Shown here: positions 12,001 through 27,000 of the stretch, piece by piece | Layout of the letters: each line of letters opens with the position of its first letter | Position numbering within the stretch: the first letter of the stretch is position 1 | DNA from: Himantopus leucocephalus | Lineage: Eukaryota; Chordata; Aves; Charadriiformes; Recurvirostridae | Assembly: GCA_003993805.1 (NCBI GenBank) | Contig: RSEF01000026.1 | Coordinates: 4,791,778 to 4,855,777, forward strand | Direction: 5' to 3' | DNA length: 64,000 nucleotides | Made by a program: the position numbers and the translations under genes | Notes under the pieces: generated by a model | The model's input: the letters and a program-made list of their open reading frames with translations, nothing else | What the model was told of the DNA's origin: nothing | Database searches by the model: none

Positions 12001-15000
12001 TCTCAGTCCCTCTTTTCTGTCAGATGCTCCAATCCCTTAATGATCTTCATGGCCTTGTGCTGCACTTGCTCCAGTATGCCCTTGTCTGTCTTGTACTGGA
12101 AATAATACTCTAAATGTGGTCTCACCAGTGCTGAGTATAGAAAAAGGATGAGGTCCCTCGACCTGCTGGCAACACTCTTCCTATTGCAGCATAAGATACT
12201 AAGCACGTTTCTGGCTCGTGTTCAACTTGCGGTTCACCAGAACCTCAGAGCTTTTCCTGCAATGCTCCTTTCAAGCCTGTCAGTCCCTAACCTGTGCCAG
12301 TTCTAAATGTTATTGCTTCTCCAGTGCAGGACTTCACATTTCCCTCCGTTAAACCTGATGGGATTCCTGTTCACCCATGTCTCCAGCCTGTCCAGCTCCC
12401 TCTGAAGGACAGCATAACCACCTGCTGTATCAACCATTTCTCCCAATTTTGTATCATCTGCAAACTTGCTGAGGCTGCACTCTGTCCCATCATTTATGTC
12501 ATTAATGAAGATGTTAAAGAGTATTGCCCCAGAATCAACCCCAGAGTGATCACTAGTCACATCACTAGTGACTGGCCTCCGTTTGGACTTTGTGCCACAC
12601 TAACTGCAATCCCTTAAGACCAGCAGTTCAGCCAGTTCTCACTCAATCTACTTCACTGTCCACTCACCTAGCCCATACTTGATCAGTTTGCCTATAAGGA
12701 TATTATGAGACAGTGTTGAAGCCTTACTAAGTCTAAGATAAACAACATCCAGTGTTCTCCCCTCATCTGCCAAGTCAGTCATCTCATCATAGATGGCAAT
12801 CAGGATGGTTAAGCGCAATTTTCCCTTCATATAAATCTATGCTGACGACTCCCAGTCACCTTGTCCTTCAGGTGTTTGGAAATGGTTTCTGGGGTCATTC
12901 GTTCCATCAGCTTTCCAGGGATTGAGGTGAGGCTGCCTAGCCTACATTTCACCAGATCCTCCTTTTTGCCCCTTTTGAAGGCAGGACTGACATTTGCTTT
13001 CTTCAAGTCCTCAGGAACCTCCACCAGTCACCATGACCTTTCAAAGATAATTGAGAGTGGCCTTGCAATGATACTGGCCACCTCCCTCGGCCCTTATGAG
13101 TGTATCCCATCAGATCCCATGGACTTATGTACGTCCAGGTTGTTTAAAGATTCCCTAACCTGATTCTCCTCCACCAAGGGTAAGTGGAAGAAATTCTTTC
13201 TCCAGAATTTCCAGGTCCCATTGAATACCACAGCCTTTTCCTTGTCCTTTGTCATCAGAACTCCTCCCACATTCAGCAGCAGGTCCTGTAAAAGCCTTTC
13301 TTGTTGCCCTTCACTTCTCTTGTCAGTTTTACCTCCATATTGGCTTTGGCTTTCCTGACATCATCCTTGCAAGCTTGGACAGTTCTTCATAGGGTTTTAA
13401 TTTCTCCCTGCTTCCCTCATACTTACGAATTAAGGATTAATGCAAAACATTCACTACTACCAGAAATGAGATATAATGACTTCAAAGAGCATCAAGCTCT
13501 TGAAGTCGGACAGCAAGTGAGAGCGAGACCTAGAATCAAAAGTGCACTTCGCAGCTGTCCTTATTATACTGCATAACACCAGGCCAAGCATGTCACCCAT
13601 ACTGCTACATTTAGTAAAAAAAAAAAAATACCTTCTCTTCAATTTCTGCTTTAAGTTGTTCCTTAAGGGATGACAGTTCTCTTTTCAAACATGACAGCTC
13701 ACTTTCCTAAAAACAATTAGATAAAGGACAGGGTTAACTACGCTTAACCTGGAAAAAAGAAGACAGTCCAAATGAGACTGTAATTAATAGGGATATTAAT
13801 TATAATAAAAGAAAATTCCATTTGCTCAATAGAGCTGACTTATCCATAAAGCTAGTACGTTTAAAGTTATCTACAATTCATTTTCAGAATGATTCAATCA
13901 CTAGAGTAACAGATGATCAGAATAAAAAACCAAAAAAAACCCCAGAAAACATGTAGCCTTGAGTCACACCGCCTTCTATTAAAAAAATCTAACTGAAAAA
14001 ATCTTTGTGAAGAAATACTCTGTGAAGGGAAATTGTCAGAAAAATACTGCATTTTAGGTAGGTGCTGTAGAACTACACTTTTGTGAAAGTCTTGAGGGGA
14101 CATTGGCTCTCAGAACATTTCTCAAAGCTAAGCTTCCCAGAAAGGAAAAAAAAAAAAAAAAAGAAAAAAACCCCCGCGATGCAACTCTAGACTTGAAGTT
14201 TTGTTTTAGTTTGTCTGAAAAAGAGTTGAAGTACTATTAAGAAACAGGTACTTGACCAGAACTGTTCCAGGTAAGAACTTAAAACACTTGCGAGGACATG
14301 GGCGTAGGGGGTGTGGAGTGGAATCCAACCATTTAATACAAAAGCTTCTTATGCAGACAGTGAGGTTAGAACATGATGCAATATCAGGAAAGTAAACAGA
14401 AAAGCACAGCTACTCCAATTTATTTTTAGAAGCACCTGTTTTTTTTTTAATGCACATAATAAAATCTGTAAGAAAATAACAATAAACAAATTAGTGGGTT
14501 GATCTTTACTGTTCAGTCCCACTAAAGCAGACACTTAACCTCCCAAGGATTAAATAGGAAGAAGTCTAATATGGTATTTATAATTATATTACACCTTAAG
14601 GACAGCAGCCTCTCCATTTAATTATTTCGTGCTGAAGAGTATGCCTTACCAATGATCTTTTTGATGATAACTGCTCTTGCTCTTTTATTTTATAAAGTTT
14701 TAACTCCGTATCTTTTTCTTCAACCATTTTATCATATTCATGCTGTGTTAAAAACAAAACAGAAAAGCCCAACAAACTCAAAACATTTGACTAAATGTTA
14801 CAATTATACCTCTATCTAGTCTTAAAACATTACTCATTTTTTTCAAATAAGAGTCTTGTGAAGACTTAGAAAACACTGAATGTATTGAAAACATTGATGC
14901 TTCAGCAGAAACTGTAAAACAGAAAATGCACAAGCAGTATTATGTTGTGGGCTGACAGAGAATGCTTTATCTCTCAGCAGTGGTACTTGTTTCAGCACAT

Positions 15001-18000
15001 AAAAGCTAGCCATGTTATTTTTATTAATGGTATCTGCTAAGTATACTGCAAAACAGAGTAATAGGGAATCTAAATGAAAATGTTAAGTTAAACTGTTAAA
15101 GGTCACTAAGTAATCTGCTTCTAAAAAGAGGCCCAAACTGATACTGAAGAACAGTATGGTATCAAAGGAAGGTTGAATATAAAAAAAAAAATCCTGCAAA
15201 GCACAAACCTATACACTCATTTATTCAGTGTCCAAATACAACACCTTAAATAAATGCAGTCTGCAGGACAATTTCAAAAGGCGAAGACCACCATCACATC
15301 TTACCTAAAGCATTACTGGGCATTCCAGGTGCTAGTAATTCACATCATATTATGTTTCTTAGAAATTTAGATGAATGGACCTTACCTGCCAGTAAGCATG
15401 CTTTCGAAATCTGAAGATGAATTTTTTTTTAGGCGATGAAAAGTCAAGCTTTTGTTCAACTTCGTTTTCCTCGACTCAGGTCTTTATTATCAATTTTCAC
15501 TTTCCAATTCATTGAATCACAGAATATCTTGGATTGCATGACCTTAAAGATCATCTAGTTCCAACCCCCTTGCCATGGGGCAGGGACACCTTCCACTAGA
15601 CCAGGTTACTCACAGCCCCATCCAACCTGGCCTTGAACACTTCCAGAATATTTGTAATATTCTGGTTTTGAAAGGTTTATACTTAGCATACTATCACACA
15701 TTACAAATCACAGAAATCAGTAAAATCTCTTACCTTGTGTTTTTCCATAAGTGCCACCATTTCAGTTATCTTGTGTTGACATCGGATATCAGTTTCTCTC
15801 TGTGTTACTGTTGCTTCATCAGCAAGCAACCTCATCTTTTCTACCTGTTAGTCACAGGTTTCATTTAATTAATGAACAATTAACAATATATTTAAAAAAA
15901 AAAATCTTAGTTTCATTTCTTCTTACCCCTGTGGGTGCAATGTATTTATTATCTCATTTAGTGTAGTGCTTCATTTTCAAATCATACATCTTTTATTCAT
16001 ATCGTTAAAATGGGCAAATAAACCTAGATTAGAAGTACATCCATTCTTCCATGGCGGACAAATGTCACTTTGAACTAGAAGGCCATTTCAAGCAGTCTGC
16101 CCTAACATTTTTTGATATTACCATCAAAAAAGTGTGGTCAGGAAAATACTAACATGGGAGAAGTTATAATCTAATTTGCTTATGCTGTATTTATACCAAG
16201 AATATTATTTTTGTGAAGAATATTGACAAAACAACATTGACAAAAAGAATTTTACTGGTTTCTTATTTTTAAAGACATATACAAATACTTCAACTTAAGA
16301 ATCTAATATACTAAAGCTTTGCTCACATGCATGCACAAGAAATTCCATTTATGTTGATGACTGCTATGTAAAAGCAAGGAATCTGGCCAATATAGCTTCA
16401 TAAAACCATCATACATCAAAAAAATAATTAAAAGGTGCAGTAAAAATTAACAACTCTCACCTCTTCAAGAAGTTTATTTTCATTTACTTTTTGTGTTTCA
16501 ATGTCTTTTTGATAGATGTCAACTGTTTCCTTATGTTGCTTGTTCATATTTTCCATCTCTAACTGTAATTTATTCACCTTTTGAGAATGCAGAATTATTG
16601 CTGTTATTTTTCAGGAACAAATATGCCGACGATTTTTTTTAACCTCTTATTTTCAAGCAGAACCACTCTGTTACTTTTCAGGTATATGACTGAACTATTT
16701 CCTATTTAATGTTCAGCTTTTTTCATAAAGAGTTGAACTTTGGCCTGAAGTGAGTTAGAAAATACTCATAGAAACAATGGCAACACCACAATGCAAAAGA
16801 GAGCCCATAGCAGTTTTGTGCACACCCCTCAATAAAACAGTCCTAAAGCTAGAGGCTAGTCAATCACAAAGAATCATTCCAATATAAGGGAACCATCCAT
16901 TAGCAATCTGATACTATTCTGCCTTCTGTACAAAAGACTCTTTAGTATTGCTGCCATGGAATGCAAGGTAGGAAAATGAAGCATAACTGATAGTCTCCTA
17001 AGACTTAGCAGTATGCATGTACGACTGTTTTCTGTTTATAATGAAATCTTTTTTTTTTTTCTTCAATTAAGAAGTGGAGAAACAGTTTATCTGGAAATAG
17101 TTTATTTTTAGAATTTTCTTTAGTTCTAAAACAGATTAATTCCTTTTAGCTGCTAATACTAATGAGAACTTGGTATGAAACAAATAGGAAGAGTCTATTC
17201 CTAAGCAGTGACCCTAATTGCTGTGAATTCTTTGAAAAAAATACAGATGGAAATTTTATTCCCTCCCTTGTAAATCTATTTAAGATTTTAAATGTTTTAT
17301 GGTATGCTTTCCTCCCAAGTGTGCATTTTGATTATAATTTTTCCTTTTAAGTTTCTCATAAGAACACCCTCAAAACAGCCCACAGCTTTCTTGAAGTGTG
17401 GTACCCAAAACTGGACACAATATTCTAATCAAGGACTTACCATTGCAGAACACAATAAAAAAACTGCCTAAAGTGAATAATATATGTATTTCTTTTAACT
17501 GCTTTTCTATTTCAATGGCGTGGCATTAGTGAATAATGTTCAGTACACTATCAACCAAAAAAGAAAGGGACTGATTAGGAACATAATACCTTGAGATGTT
17601 ATGTCCATCTCTTACAAATGTCTGACACCCCAGTCAGTGTCCAATGATTAAAAATGGAAGTAATTTACAAAAATTATGCGCTCATTCCTGTAAAATCTGT
17701 ACCCCAGATCCATAAAACAATTAAAAATGTGCTTAACATTATGACCAGTTACACTGGGATTTAAAACATTCAGTCTTTGTGCTTTACCTTCATCTTCTAC
17801 ATGAAGTTATTTAAACCTACCTTCCCTTCATAAATACTTGTTTTCTTGCTTTCTGCAGTAATTTTCTTTTTCAGCACCTTATTCTGTCAAAATAAAGTAA
17901 AACAAACACTATACTTTAATAAGTTAATAGAATAATATAATGATTTAACTGCATCAAGTAGGTCAGAATCTTCAAAATTCCAGCTTTCAGCAAGGAAATA

Positions 18001-21000
18001 GGTCTCTCTTTGTTGTGCAGTTCAGGTTCCAGATCAATTCTCCAAACAAAAGAGTGCTCAACTACTTTAATAATACTGCTACTTCATGACCATATAAAGG
18101 CTCCTCATTGGTGACAACAGAGAATAATGAAACAGGGTGCAGAATAGGAAGAAAAACTAAGATGCTGCTGACAAAAAATGTGCAGATGTCATGACAAAAC
18201 CAGTTATTTATTTTTACAGTAGTTATTAACAATTTGTCCTATTGGTAACTGAGATAAGTCATTATTTCAAGTATATCAATGATACCATGTACTAAATAAA
18301 AATAGTAAAAGTTTAATAAAGATATTATTTCTGTAACTGCATTTTTCAAAAGTAAGGATAGTTTTACAAATCAAGTAATTCCAAAGGTGACTCCTTAATT
18401 TGCTCAGTTAGGATAAGAAAGGAAATGTTATAAATTACATAGGGATATCGAAAGACATCACACCAGACAAAAACTGTTGAAAAGGAACAGTTACCACAAA
18501 ATACCACGTTTTATGCATTTGTGACTTTTAAAAACTGTACATACCTCCTGTTGCAACTCTTCGATGCATTTGGTTTTATTTTCCACCTGTTTCTTTAAAT
18601 TATTCAACTAAAAGAGATATTTCAAACATTAATTAATAAACTCCTAAAAAATTACTCACTGTGGTAGAGATTACTGTCAAGGTTCTTAAACATGCATTTG
18701 CACAAGTCTGATCAATTTCAATGGGACTGAAACACACACTAACCTGTTAAAATGACTGGAGTTTTAATCATAAAGTACTACAAGAATTTTGCTAGCCCAA
18801 TATCATCAACAGTAGTGAATATCATCATAGCAGTGAATCAGTTCCTCAGTGGTTGTAGAGTTTAGAAAGAAGGAAAAAAGAAGCAGCTTTGCAATTTAAA
18901 AAATAATCTTGTATGAAGTTCTCTACAGTCCATGAAAAAATGAATTTTCATACCTTATTTTCTAGAATCTTCAACTGCTTTTCCTTTCTTGAAATTTCAT
19001 TTTCAATACTTTTAGCCTGGAATTATAATTGTAAATCTAGTCATAATATTATCAGAATTTTTGTACTCTCCTAAAGAAAAAAAAGGCGTAATAGTAGAAT
19101 TGCTATTAATTACAATTACAAAGCAGTTCCCTCAAAAATGAGAATTAAGTGTATTCCCTATTTTGTATTTATGGAAAAAATAAGCTATCATCCCAAGCCC
19201 TGAGTACCTTCTTTGACTTTTACAATAAAATTTTGAAATCCATTATGATTAAAAAAAAAAAAAGGTGCGCTTTGAAACTACAGTATTACAGTAAAAATAT
19301 CTGAATATATTACTAAAACTCCTATTACATATTGAAAGCTAATCCATACCCCATCCATCACTAAGTGGGTATCCAGAAATAAAAAAAGGGATTCTCTCTT
19401 TGCCTGAAATCTAACAAATCTGGACTTTTAGCCTCCATGTAAAGAGTAAACATCCCACTGAAGGTCCTTGTCTTTTAAAATAAAAAGGCTCAGCATGTGT
19501 ACATAAGTTGACTCAACTAGTAGCAGCACTGAAAGAAAGCTTCTGTAAGATATTACATCCCCAGGCAGAGCTTTGCAAAAAAAGTTTTTACATTTAGATT
19601 TTGTCCTACAGGTTATGTTATATATTTTCATGATAAAGCACATGATATTGCATACATTTTCTTCTCTTTCATCCAGTTTACTTTTACTCTCTTCGCCTTT
19701 CTTTGCCATCTTCTCCTTCAAAGACTCCAGTTCATTTCTAAATGCCAAATTAAGAAGCATTAGTAAATATTTACTTAATAAATTTCTTTTCACTACTGCT
19801 AAATAAAATCATACTTTATTTTCTATAAGGAGCGGCTAATATTGATGAGAACTTCATAAGCTGTTCAATGAAAATGTTCTTAAAATGATGCAAAATGACT
19901 GCTAAGTTAATGTCTGACCTGTACATACTTTTAGAAACTATGGAAAGATGTTCCCCTTACCCGAGTAAAACATATTCTAATCTGTAATATTGCATCTATG
20001 AAACACGGAAGGATGCCTGTCTATTGGGTTGGTGGTACAGAGACTACTTCAGAGAGTAACATTTAACCAGTTTCACCTTTTCACACTTAATCCATAACCT
20101 TTAACTTCTACTTGCATTTCCTTCACACCTAAGATGCCAATGCAGAACAGGATAGCTCTCTATATGTCATACAAACCTATGGCAAAACTTGTTCCTGCAG
20201 CAATAGGTACTGCTAGTTTGTAGAAACTCCTACATGGCCAACATCAATACGAAATAATTTCTGTTTAGCTATATAACCTAAAAAAACATTAGTCTAAAAA
20301 TCACAGAAAGCACTTTATGAACACAACATTTAGACTAACTCTGAAGGAATCAAGTCTACTTCCTTTAATAATGTTGTACATTAATATTTGTTTTTACTTG
20401 CCTTAGCTGTCCATTTGCTGCTTCCAGGTTTTCAACTAACTGCTTTGTATTTTCTTCTTTTTTTCTACTATCCTAAATAAAGACCCATGAAAGTAAAATG
20501 AATAAAATTCAAAGTGACATGTTAAAAAATTCAAAGACGTCTTAAGCAGTATCTTGACCTGCCTTATTCACAAGGGTAACTGCGCTTCCTTTGTATTTTA
20601 AACACAAAAAATAGTTCAGATACTCTACAGAACCATGTCATGTTGCAGCTCACCATATGATTTATATTTTACATTGAATGTTGTCCTTTAAAAATAGCTG
20701 GAAGTTTACAACTTGCCTCATGACTTTCTTGCAGTTTCTTGAGTTCTGTAGCCATACCACTTTTCTCTTGTGCTATTTGTTCTTTTTCTAATAAAAGCTT
20801 ATTGATAGACACTGTTAGTTGTTCATTCTTTAGCCTAATGTAAAACAAATGGTCAAGAGAAACGAGAACATGTATTTTGAACTTTTAAGTTAAATTTATC
20901 CGTTACAAAATTTTACTTCATGCTGAAAAAAGTCCAGGCCTGTATCTACAAATTTAAGCTTTGCAGCAAAGTTACAGTGATGCAAAAAGATGACAGAAGG

Positions 21001-24000
21001 AGGAAAGAAAATGAGTCAACTTTTATAGAAATATAATGGTTGTTGAAGATGATGTAATTCAATATCCAGCTCAAAGCAGGGTTAACAATGAATGCAGAAA
21101 CTTTTTCTTCATGTTAACCCAACTAAGTCACAGAGATATGGAACAATTACACACAAATACAGAAAGCACAATTTATAAATATAAGTACATAACGGATGTC
21201 ATATTGTGTGCATAGGTTAAAAACTTTCATTAGAAAACAATCACAGATAATTTCATTGTATATTAACATAAATTCTATGTAACACAAAAAAATAAACTAA
21301 TGCTATATTTTCAAAAATGATCATACGCTTCTCGTTCAAGATCTGTATTCAGTGTCATAAGCTGTTTTAAATAATTTTGTTCCTTTTCAGCCGTACTAGT
21401 CAGCTGTATTTTCAAATCATGGATTTCTTTCTGCAGAAGAAAAAGAAAGTGTTTTGAGTATACACATGTAAACTACAAGTCAGGAAAGCTATTAGAAATG
21501 AACTGACAACACAAAGCTTTAAGATGAAACAAAACTACACACATGCCATAAATGAGCCAGACTATATCTTTACATCTCTCTTGTGTGATGTGAAAGTAGT
21601 GTGAGATATTGAACCCCGATACGAATGCTAAATGTGTCCCCTATTGTAAGTCTAACTAACCAGTGTGCAAAATTACTGACAAAATTAGCTTTCCTTGGAC
21701 ATTATTTTAAATAAAGACGTTTGCTTCAGACATCATAAGCTTTTGCGTTCACCTAAATAAATTTTAAAAAAATAAAAATCACAGAATCCCAGTACTATGC
21801 GATAGAATAAGCACATGTTTTGGATGCATCCCAAACCACAGAGCAAAACTCCTCCCTCAGAAATTTGCTGCCATTACAAGATAAGGCAAACCTTGAAATG
21901 TAATGCAGTTTAAAATATAGAAATGCTTTGAATACTGTTTCCTCCAAGTAAGTGGTGATACACTGATACCACAAGCACTGGGAGGCAGCTGGTGGGGGGA
22001 GGGAAGGAGGAGGGAGAGAGGGAGGAGGAGAAAGAGAGAGTATTTTTTAAGCACAGCACATAATGAACTTCTGGAATTTCTTATCACAGAAGGCTATGGA
22101 GGTAAATAGTATGAGGAGGTTCAAAACCACATGAGACAAGTGAACATGAACAAGCCCATAAACTGACCGGAAAGGCAACTGACGGGGATGTGTCCTCAAA
22201 CATCCTTAATACAGCTACTGTAGGAATGGAAGGGGTACAGACTATAGATAATAGTCAGGCTCCTCTACTACATAGTACCTTCTGCTGTCATTGTCACAAG
22301 CAGAGCAGTGCGTTGGGTGGAGCGCTGGTCTGACTATGAGATACTTCTTATGTTTTTAAATAAAAGTGATAACGTGTAACTTAACTACTTATAAAAACAT
22401 GTTACTATCACTCTTTATTCAGACCTCTCTGATTTGGAGAACATTTTTTATTTCTTTTTCTCTCTCCTGCAGATTTTCTACAGTAGCCTCAAGATCTTTC
22501 TTGTTCCCTAGAAGTCCTTCAACTTTTCCCTGTTTAAGAAGATCAGTGAAACCCAGTTTAGAAAAGTCAATGCGCAGCATATAAGGAACAAACATATATG
22601 ATAAAATGCAGACCTGGTTTCACACTATCTTACTTTAGCTGATGCACTTTCTTGTTAGACTTGTAAATATAAGATCACAACGAAAATAATCCTGTATTAA
22701 AAGTGTACTTCATATCACTTAGAATTCTGTAACAGAAAACTGGCCTATGTCACAGTTCAGTAGGGTTCACAGAGACCAGAGCTAATTACCACAGGAAACT
22801 TCCTTACAACTAAGAACAGAACACCCCGTATAATGGGAATACACCAAACAGGGTGTTGTAATCCAAAAGACCTTTCTGCAGGTTCTTAATTATTTTCTCT
22901 GAAAAGGGACACACATCAACACAGTACACAATGCTTTCTAGTCACTAAATGCTGCAGTGTGGAGGACACCCCACCATAACTAACACCACACAAACAGCAA
23001 AATAATCACAACAGATTTGTGAAGCAACAAACCTATGAAATCTGTGAAACTGCTTATTAGTTTCCTCATTTTTTCACACATAACCTTTTCACACATTCCA
23101 CTGCCTTTTCTGGGTAGTGTCAGAAGCTTGGTTATCCTTTAAACACCAAAATGAGGTAAGCCTTTACAATGCTTAATTTTTAGAAGATTATTATGAAGAA
23201 AGCTAGCCGCTCAAGGAATTATCTTTACTGTCAAAAATTAGTTGATCCCTCAGCCTTAAATGCCATATGCACGATGCTCACAAGGATTGAGCTAATGTTC
23301 ATCACCAAAAAAAAAGAAAAAAAAGTGTGTTTCAGAAAAGCTTAGAATGAGGAAAGAGCAAGTACTAGGCATAATTAAAACCAGGAAACCTTTATGTTCA
23401 GAGGGAGTGGCATTTGAATAGGTGTGAATGAAGACGGAAATGACCAGAAGTGTTGACAAGGAAAACCAAAACAAAGCAGAACAAAACAAGAAAAACAGTG
23501 GAAAGAATCAATTCCTTCAAAGAAAACACTGAAACTGTCTAAAAGACAGGTAAGAACGTCTAGTAGCAACATTAAGGCAGATTAGACGGTGTTTATATGT
23601 GGCATTTAAGATACTTAAAAAGCAAGAGAGACTTCATATGAAAAGTAAATGTCATGAGACTAATAAAACAAACATTTACCAGTGTTTCTGACAGCTCTTC
23701 AAGTTGCATTTCTTTGTCACATTTTAGTTTAGTCATCTCTTCTACAGCACATGTAATGTAAAATTAATTGAACAGAAATAATTTTAAATATTTAGCATGC
23801 CCTATAAAGCATATATCCCTTTGCAATACCAAATTTTCAAAACTTGTTGGATTAAGTTCAGAAACTGTAAAGCTAAATTGCAACCTAAATTATGACTTAA
23901 TCTAAATGTAGAGTTGAAAAAATGATTCAGAAAGACATTAGCAAGTATATATCTGAAGAGAAACTAATCATTTCTCTTAAATAAAATTCAGAGCCTATTA

Positions 24001-27000
24001 TGCTTTCCACAATCATGGTTTCAAATAAACCATGGACTGTTAGAAAGTTTACAATCTCCAAGTATTGACACATCTGCATTTTTACAGAGAAAAATATGGA
24101 CTGCTAAAGATATTCACATGGATGTGCTGAAAAAGGAAACCACTTATTAGTAACTTCAAAATGTTTTCTATGTGCACATTCACAGTACTGGTATTTTTTG
24201 CAAGTACTGGAGACCAAACTCATTTTTGCTCTGGAATTCTCACAGGTCACATCTCACCTTGTTTTAGACAAGCATTAGCAGTTAACTTTTGAACACTTAT
24301 CTTTAGATGCCCTCAATACACACAAGGACATCAAACTATAGTTCTCATCTACCATATCAGGACTAGAGACATATGCTGCACACTGGGAAAAGAGTGCTAA
24401 AGATAGATCTCTTACTCTGGGAGCTAAGAAGCACATAGCTGGAAATCACAGGATATCAAAGCAGTATTTAAAGCTAACCACTGCCAGTGTGATTCTACAT
24501 CCAAGATGGGGAGAGTGGTCTGCAGGAAAGTTTAATGCAAGTGTTTTCTCCCCACTACAACCTACAGAAGTCATTCCTGAAATCTACTGTTCAGCAGTTT
24601 AACAGTACCTCGCAAACAGGTCTGCAGTGCTAGCAGTCTTAACTGGAAGAGTGCAGAGAAACCAAAATGAATTCCAGGAGAATCCATGCATGTATGGTCT
24701 TACTGGAGGTCTGCACAGCACTGCTGTTAGACTGCTGCCAGCTAAAATGACTACCACAGAAAAGGGAGTCAGATGAGTAAAAATATATTTAAGCATTCCT
24801 GACAGGTACAGGGTACTGTAAACGATTTTTCCAAGCAATAGGGACAGTCTATTTTCAGGAAACAGAAGAAAACACTTTTACTACTACTTAGCTCATTTTC
24901 TTTCTTTCTACAAATCTTACCCAGTTCAGCAGACTTATTTCTGAGCTCCAAGGTAAGTAGCTTTGACTCATCTTCACATTTCTCCAATCTCAGGAAATAA
25001 GAAAAAAAAAATAATTGTATAGTACAAAGCAATGCACTTGCAACTTAAAGGACAATAAAACAAAGTCTTACCACAGGCATTTTAATAACAATTGCCGTTC
25101 AACAGGCAGGTGATATATCTGTCTGCAACATGTATCAAATTTCACTTTTACAACTTGGGAACAGCAGGCATAAAAGTAAACAAATATATACATACATAAA
25201 CCTGTATTTATTAAAAACAGAATTATAAAAGTCAGAGGGGGAGGGGGGCAAAAATTTGCTTTCTTATAGAGCAATGTCAAGGAGCGCAACTGAAAAAAAT
25301 TACATTAAATTCTCTGCATTTAGATCAGTGTGTCAAAAAAACGAATTTCAGCTTCATATGCCTTTGTTCTTGGATTTGTCACAAACTGCAATCACTTAGA
25401 AGGCACCTTAATGCCATGTTCCCAAAAAAACACTGTTTCTTGAAAAGCTCAGCTGAGATAATGTATTAAAATACATCTTCACTGCTCTGTTCCCATTTTT
25501 AGAAAGGTTGATTTTAGTTGCTATCAGGTTCTTTGACAAATACATAATTTTTAAAACTACAGAAAACCTGAAATACATTAATAATAGCATTAAACAGTAC
25601 TATTATTGCATATGGAAGAATATCTTCCTCACTAAATGTTCCATTAATAAAGAACTGTCAAGTACTAAATGAGATTACTGCTTTTTTAGTTAAGAGCTGC
25701 ATCCACACAAAATCAAACAGCACAACTGTCTTCAAGTGCTAATAATTCAAATGAGACAGGTGAAGAACTTTAAAAAAAAAATTATTAGTGATTACAAAAA
25801 AAGTAGTTACACCAAATCACATCTGAAGTTTAGGTTTTATTCCCAGCAGCTCAGAAATCTAGTATTTTACCTGTAAGATCATTCTTTGAATTTACTGTCT
25901 AATTTACCTATTTTGCTCTTTTTGCAGCAAGCTTTTCAAATTAGAAATAGAAGTCTCAAACTCCTCTTTCAGGGATGCATGCGAAGCCTTAATTTTTTTA
26001 CATTCTTCCACCTCTGCTTCTTTTTCTCCAGTGACCTGAGCTAATGCTTTCACTGCAGTCTGCAACTCGGTTTCTAAGCTCTTTTGAGTAACCTACAAAA
26101 AAATGATATAATTTCTAAACATGTTTTGCAACAAGCAGGCACAATTGTTTCATATCTAAGGTATCAGTAATTATTTATGCAATTACTCGTCTAATCTATT
26201 TACACTGGAAAATTATAAGCAGGCTGTACCTCTGTTTTTTGCAATGAAACTTTGGCCTCTTCCAGTTCTGCCCTCAAATGTTCTTGACAGATCTGGGATT
26301 CCTTTAACATGGCTCCTTCATGTCCTAAGCAAAAAGATATATGCTTACATTTGAGCAAAATAGGATATTTACTAAAAAATGCTTGCATTTCTATTTTACA
26401 GATAAATACATTCCTACACTTCAATCAAGTTACATGATGTATTCATGTCATTGTTAAGGAAAAAGCCTCCAAGATGATTATTTAACTTACTAAGTAACAG
26501 TAAGCAAAATGTAAAATTACATATATTTACAAAATTTAAGAAAATGCAGCCATTTATATCCATCCGGCATAAAAAACGACACTAAAACCTTCCTCCCTAC
26601 TCCCCAGGGAAGGGGAGGCTGAAAATTGGTTCACTTCTAAAGAACAAAGGTACTTGCACCATATACTATAATATTTTGTAATATAGATGGCTTACAAATA
26701 CTGAAAATCGAGTTCTGAAAAGTTTCCTCAGTGGCACCTGACTGTAAGTTTGCAAAACTCAAGCAATGTATTTTCCCCTTGCAATCTTCAAAAGCTCTCA
26801 CTGCTTGACTCACCCTTAAAAAAGAACCCTTCAAAAACAGTTAATACTTCCAATCCCAGTCAATCCTTTGCCTATTTGCAAATAAGATTCCATTTAAAAG
26901 TGGTAACATTTTGTGGGGTTATTTGGCAAAGATGTGAACATATGTCTTGTTGAACACAGAACAAGGCTACTGTTTATGGACTACTGAACAAATATACTTT

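Noticed and set aside
12303..13163. Several ORFs that look like a gene inside SYCP1
   Set aside because: The minus-strand frames are CR1 polymerase pieces, and the plus-strand ones are their shadows.
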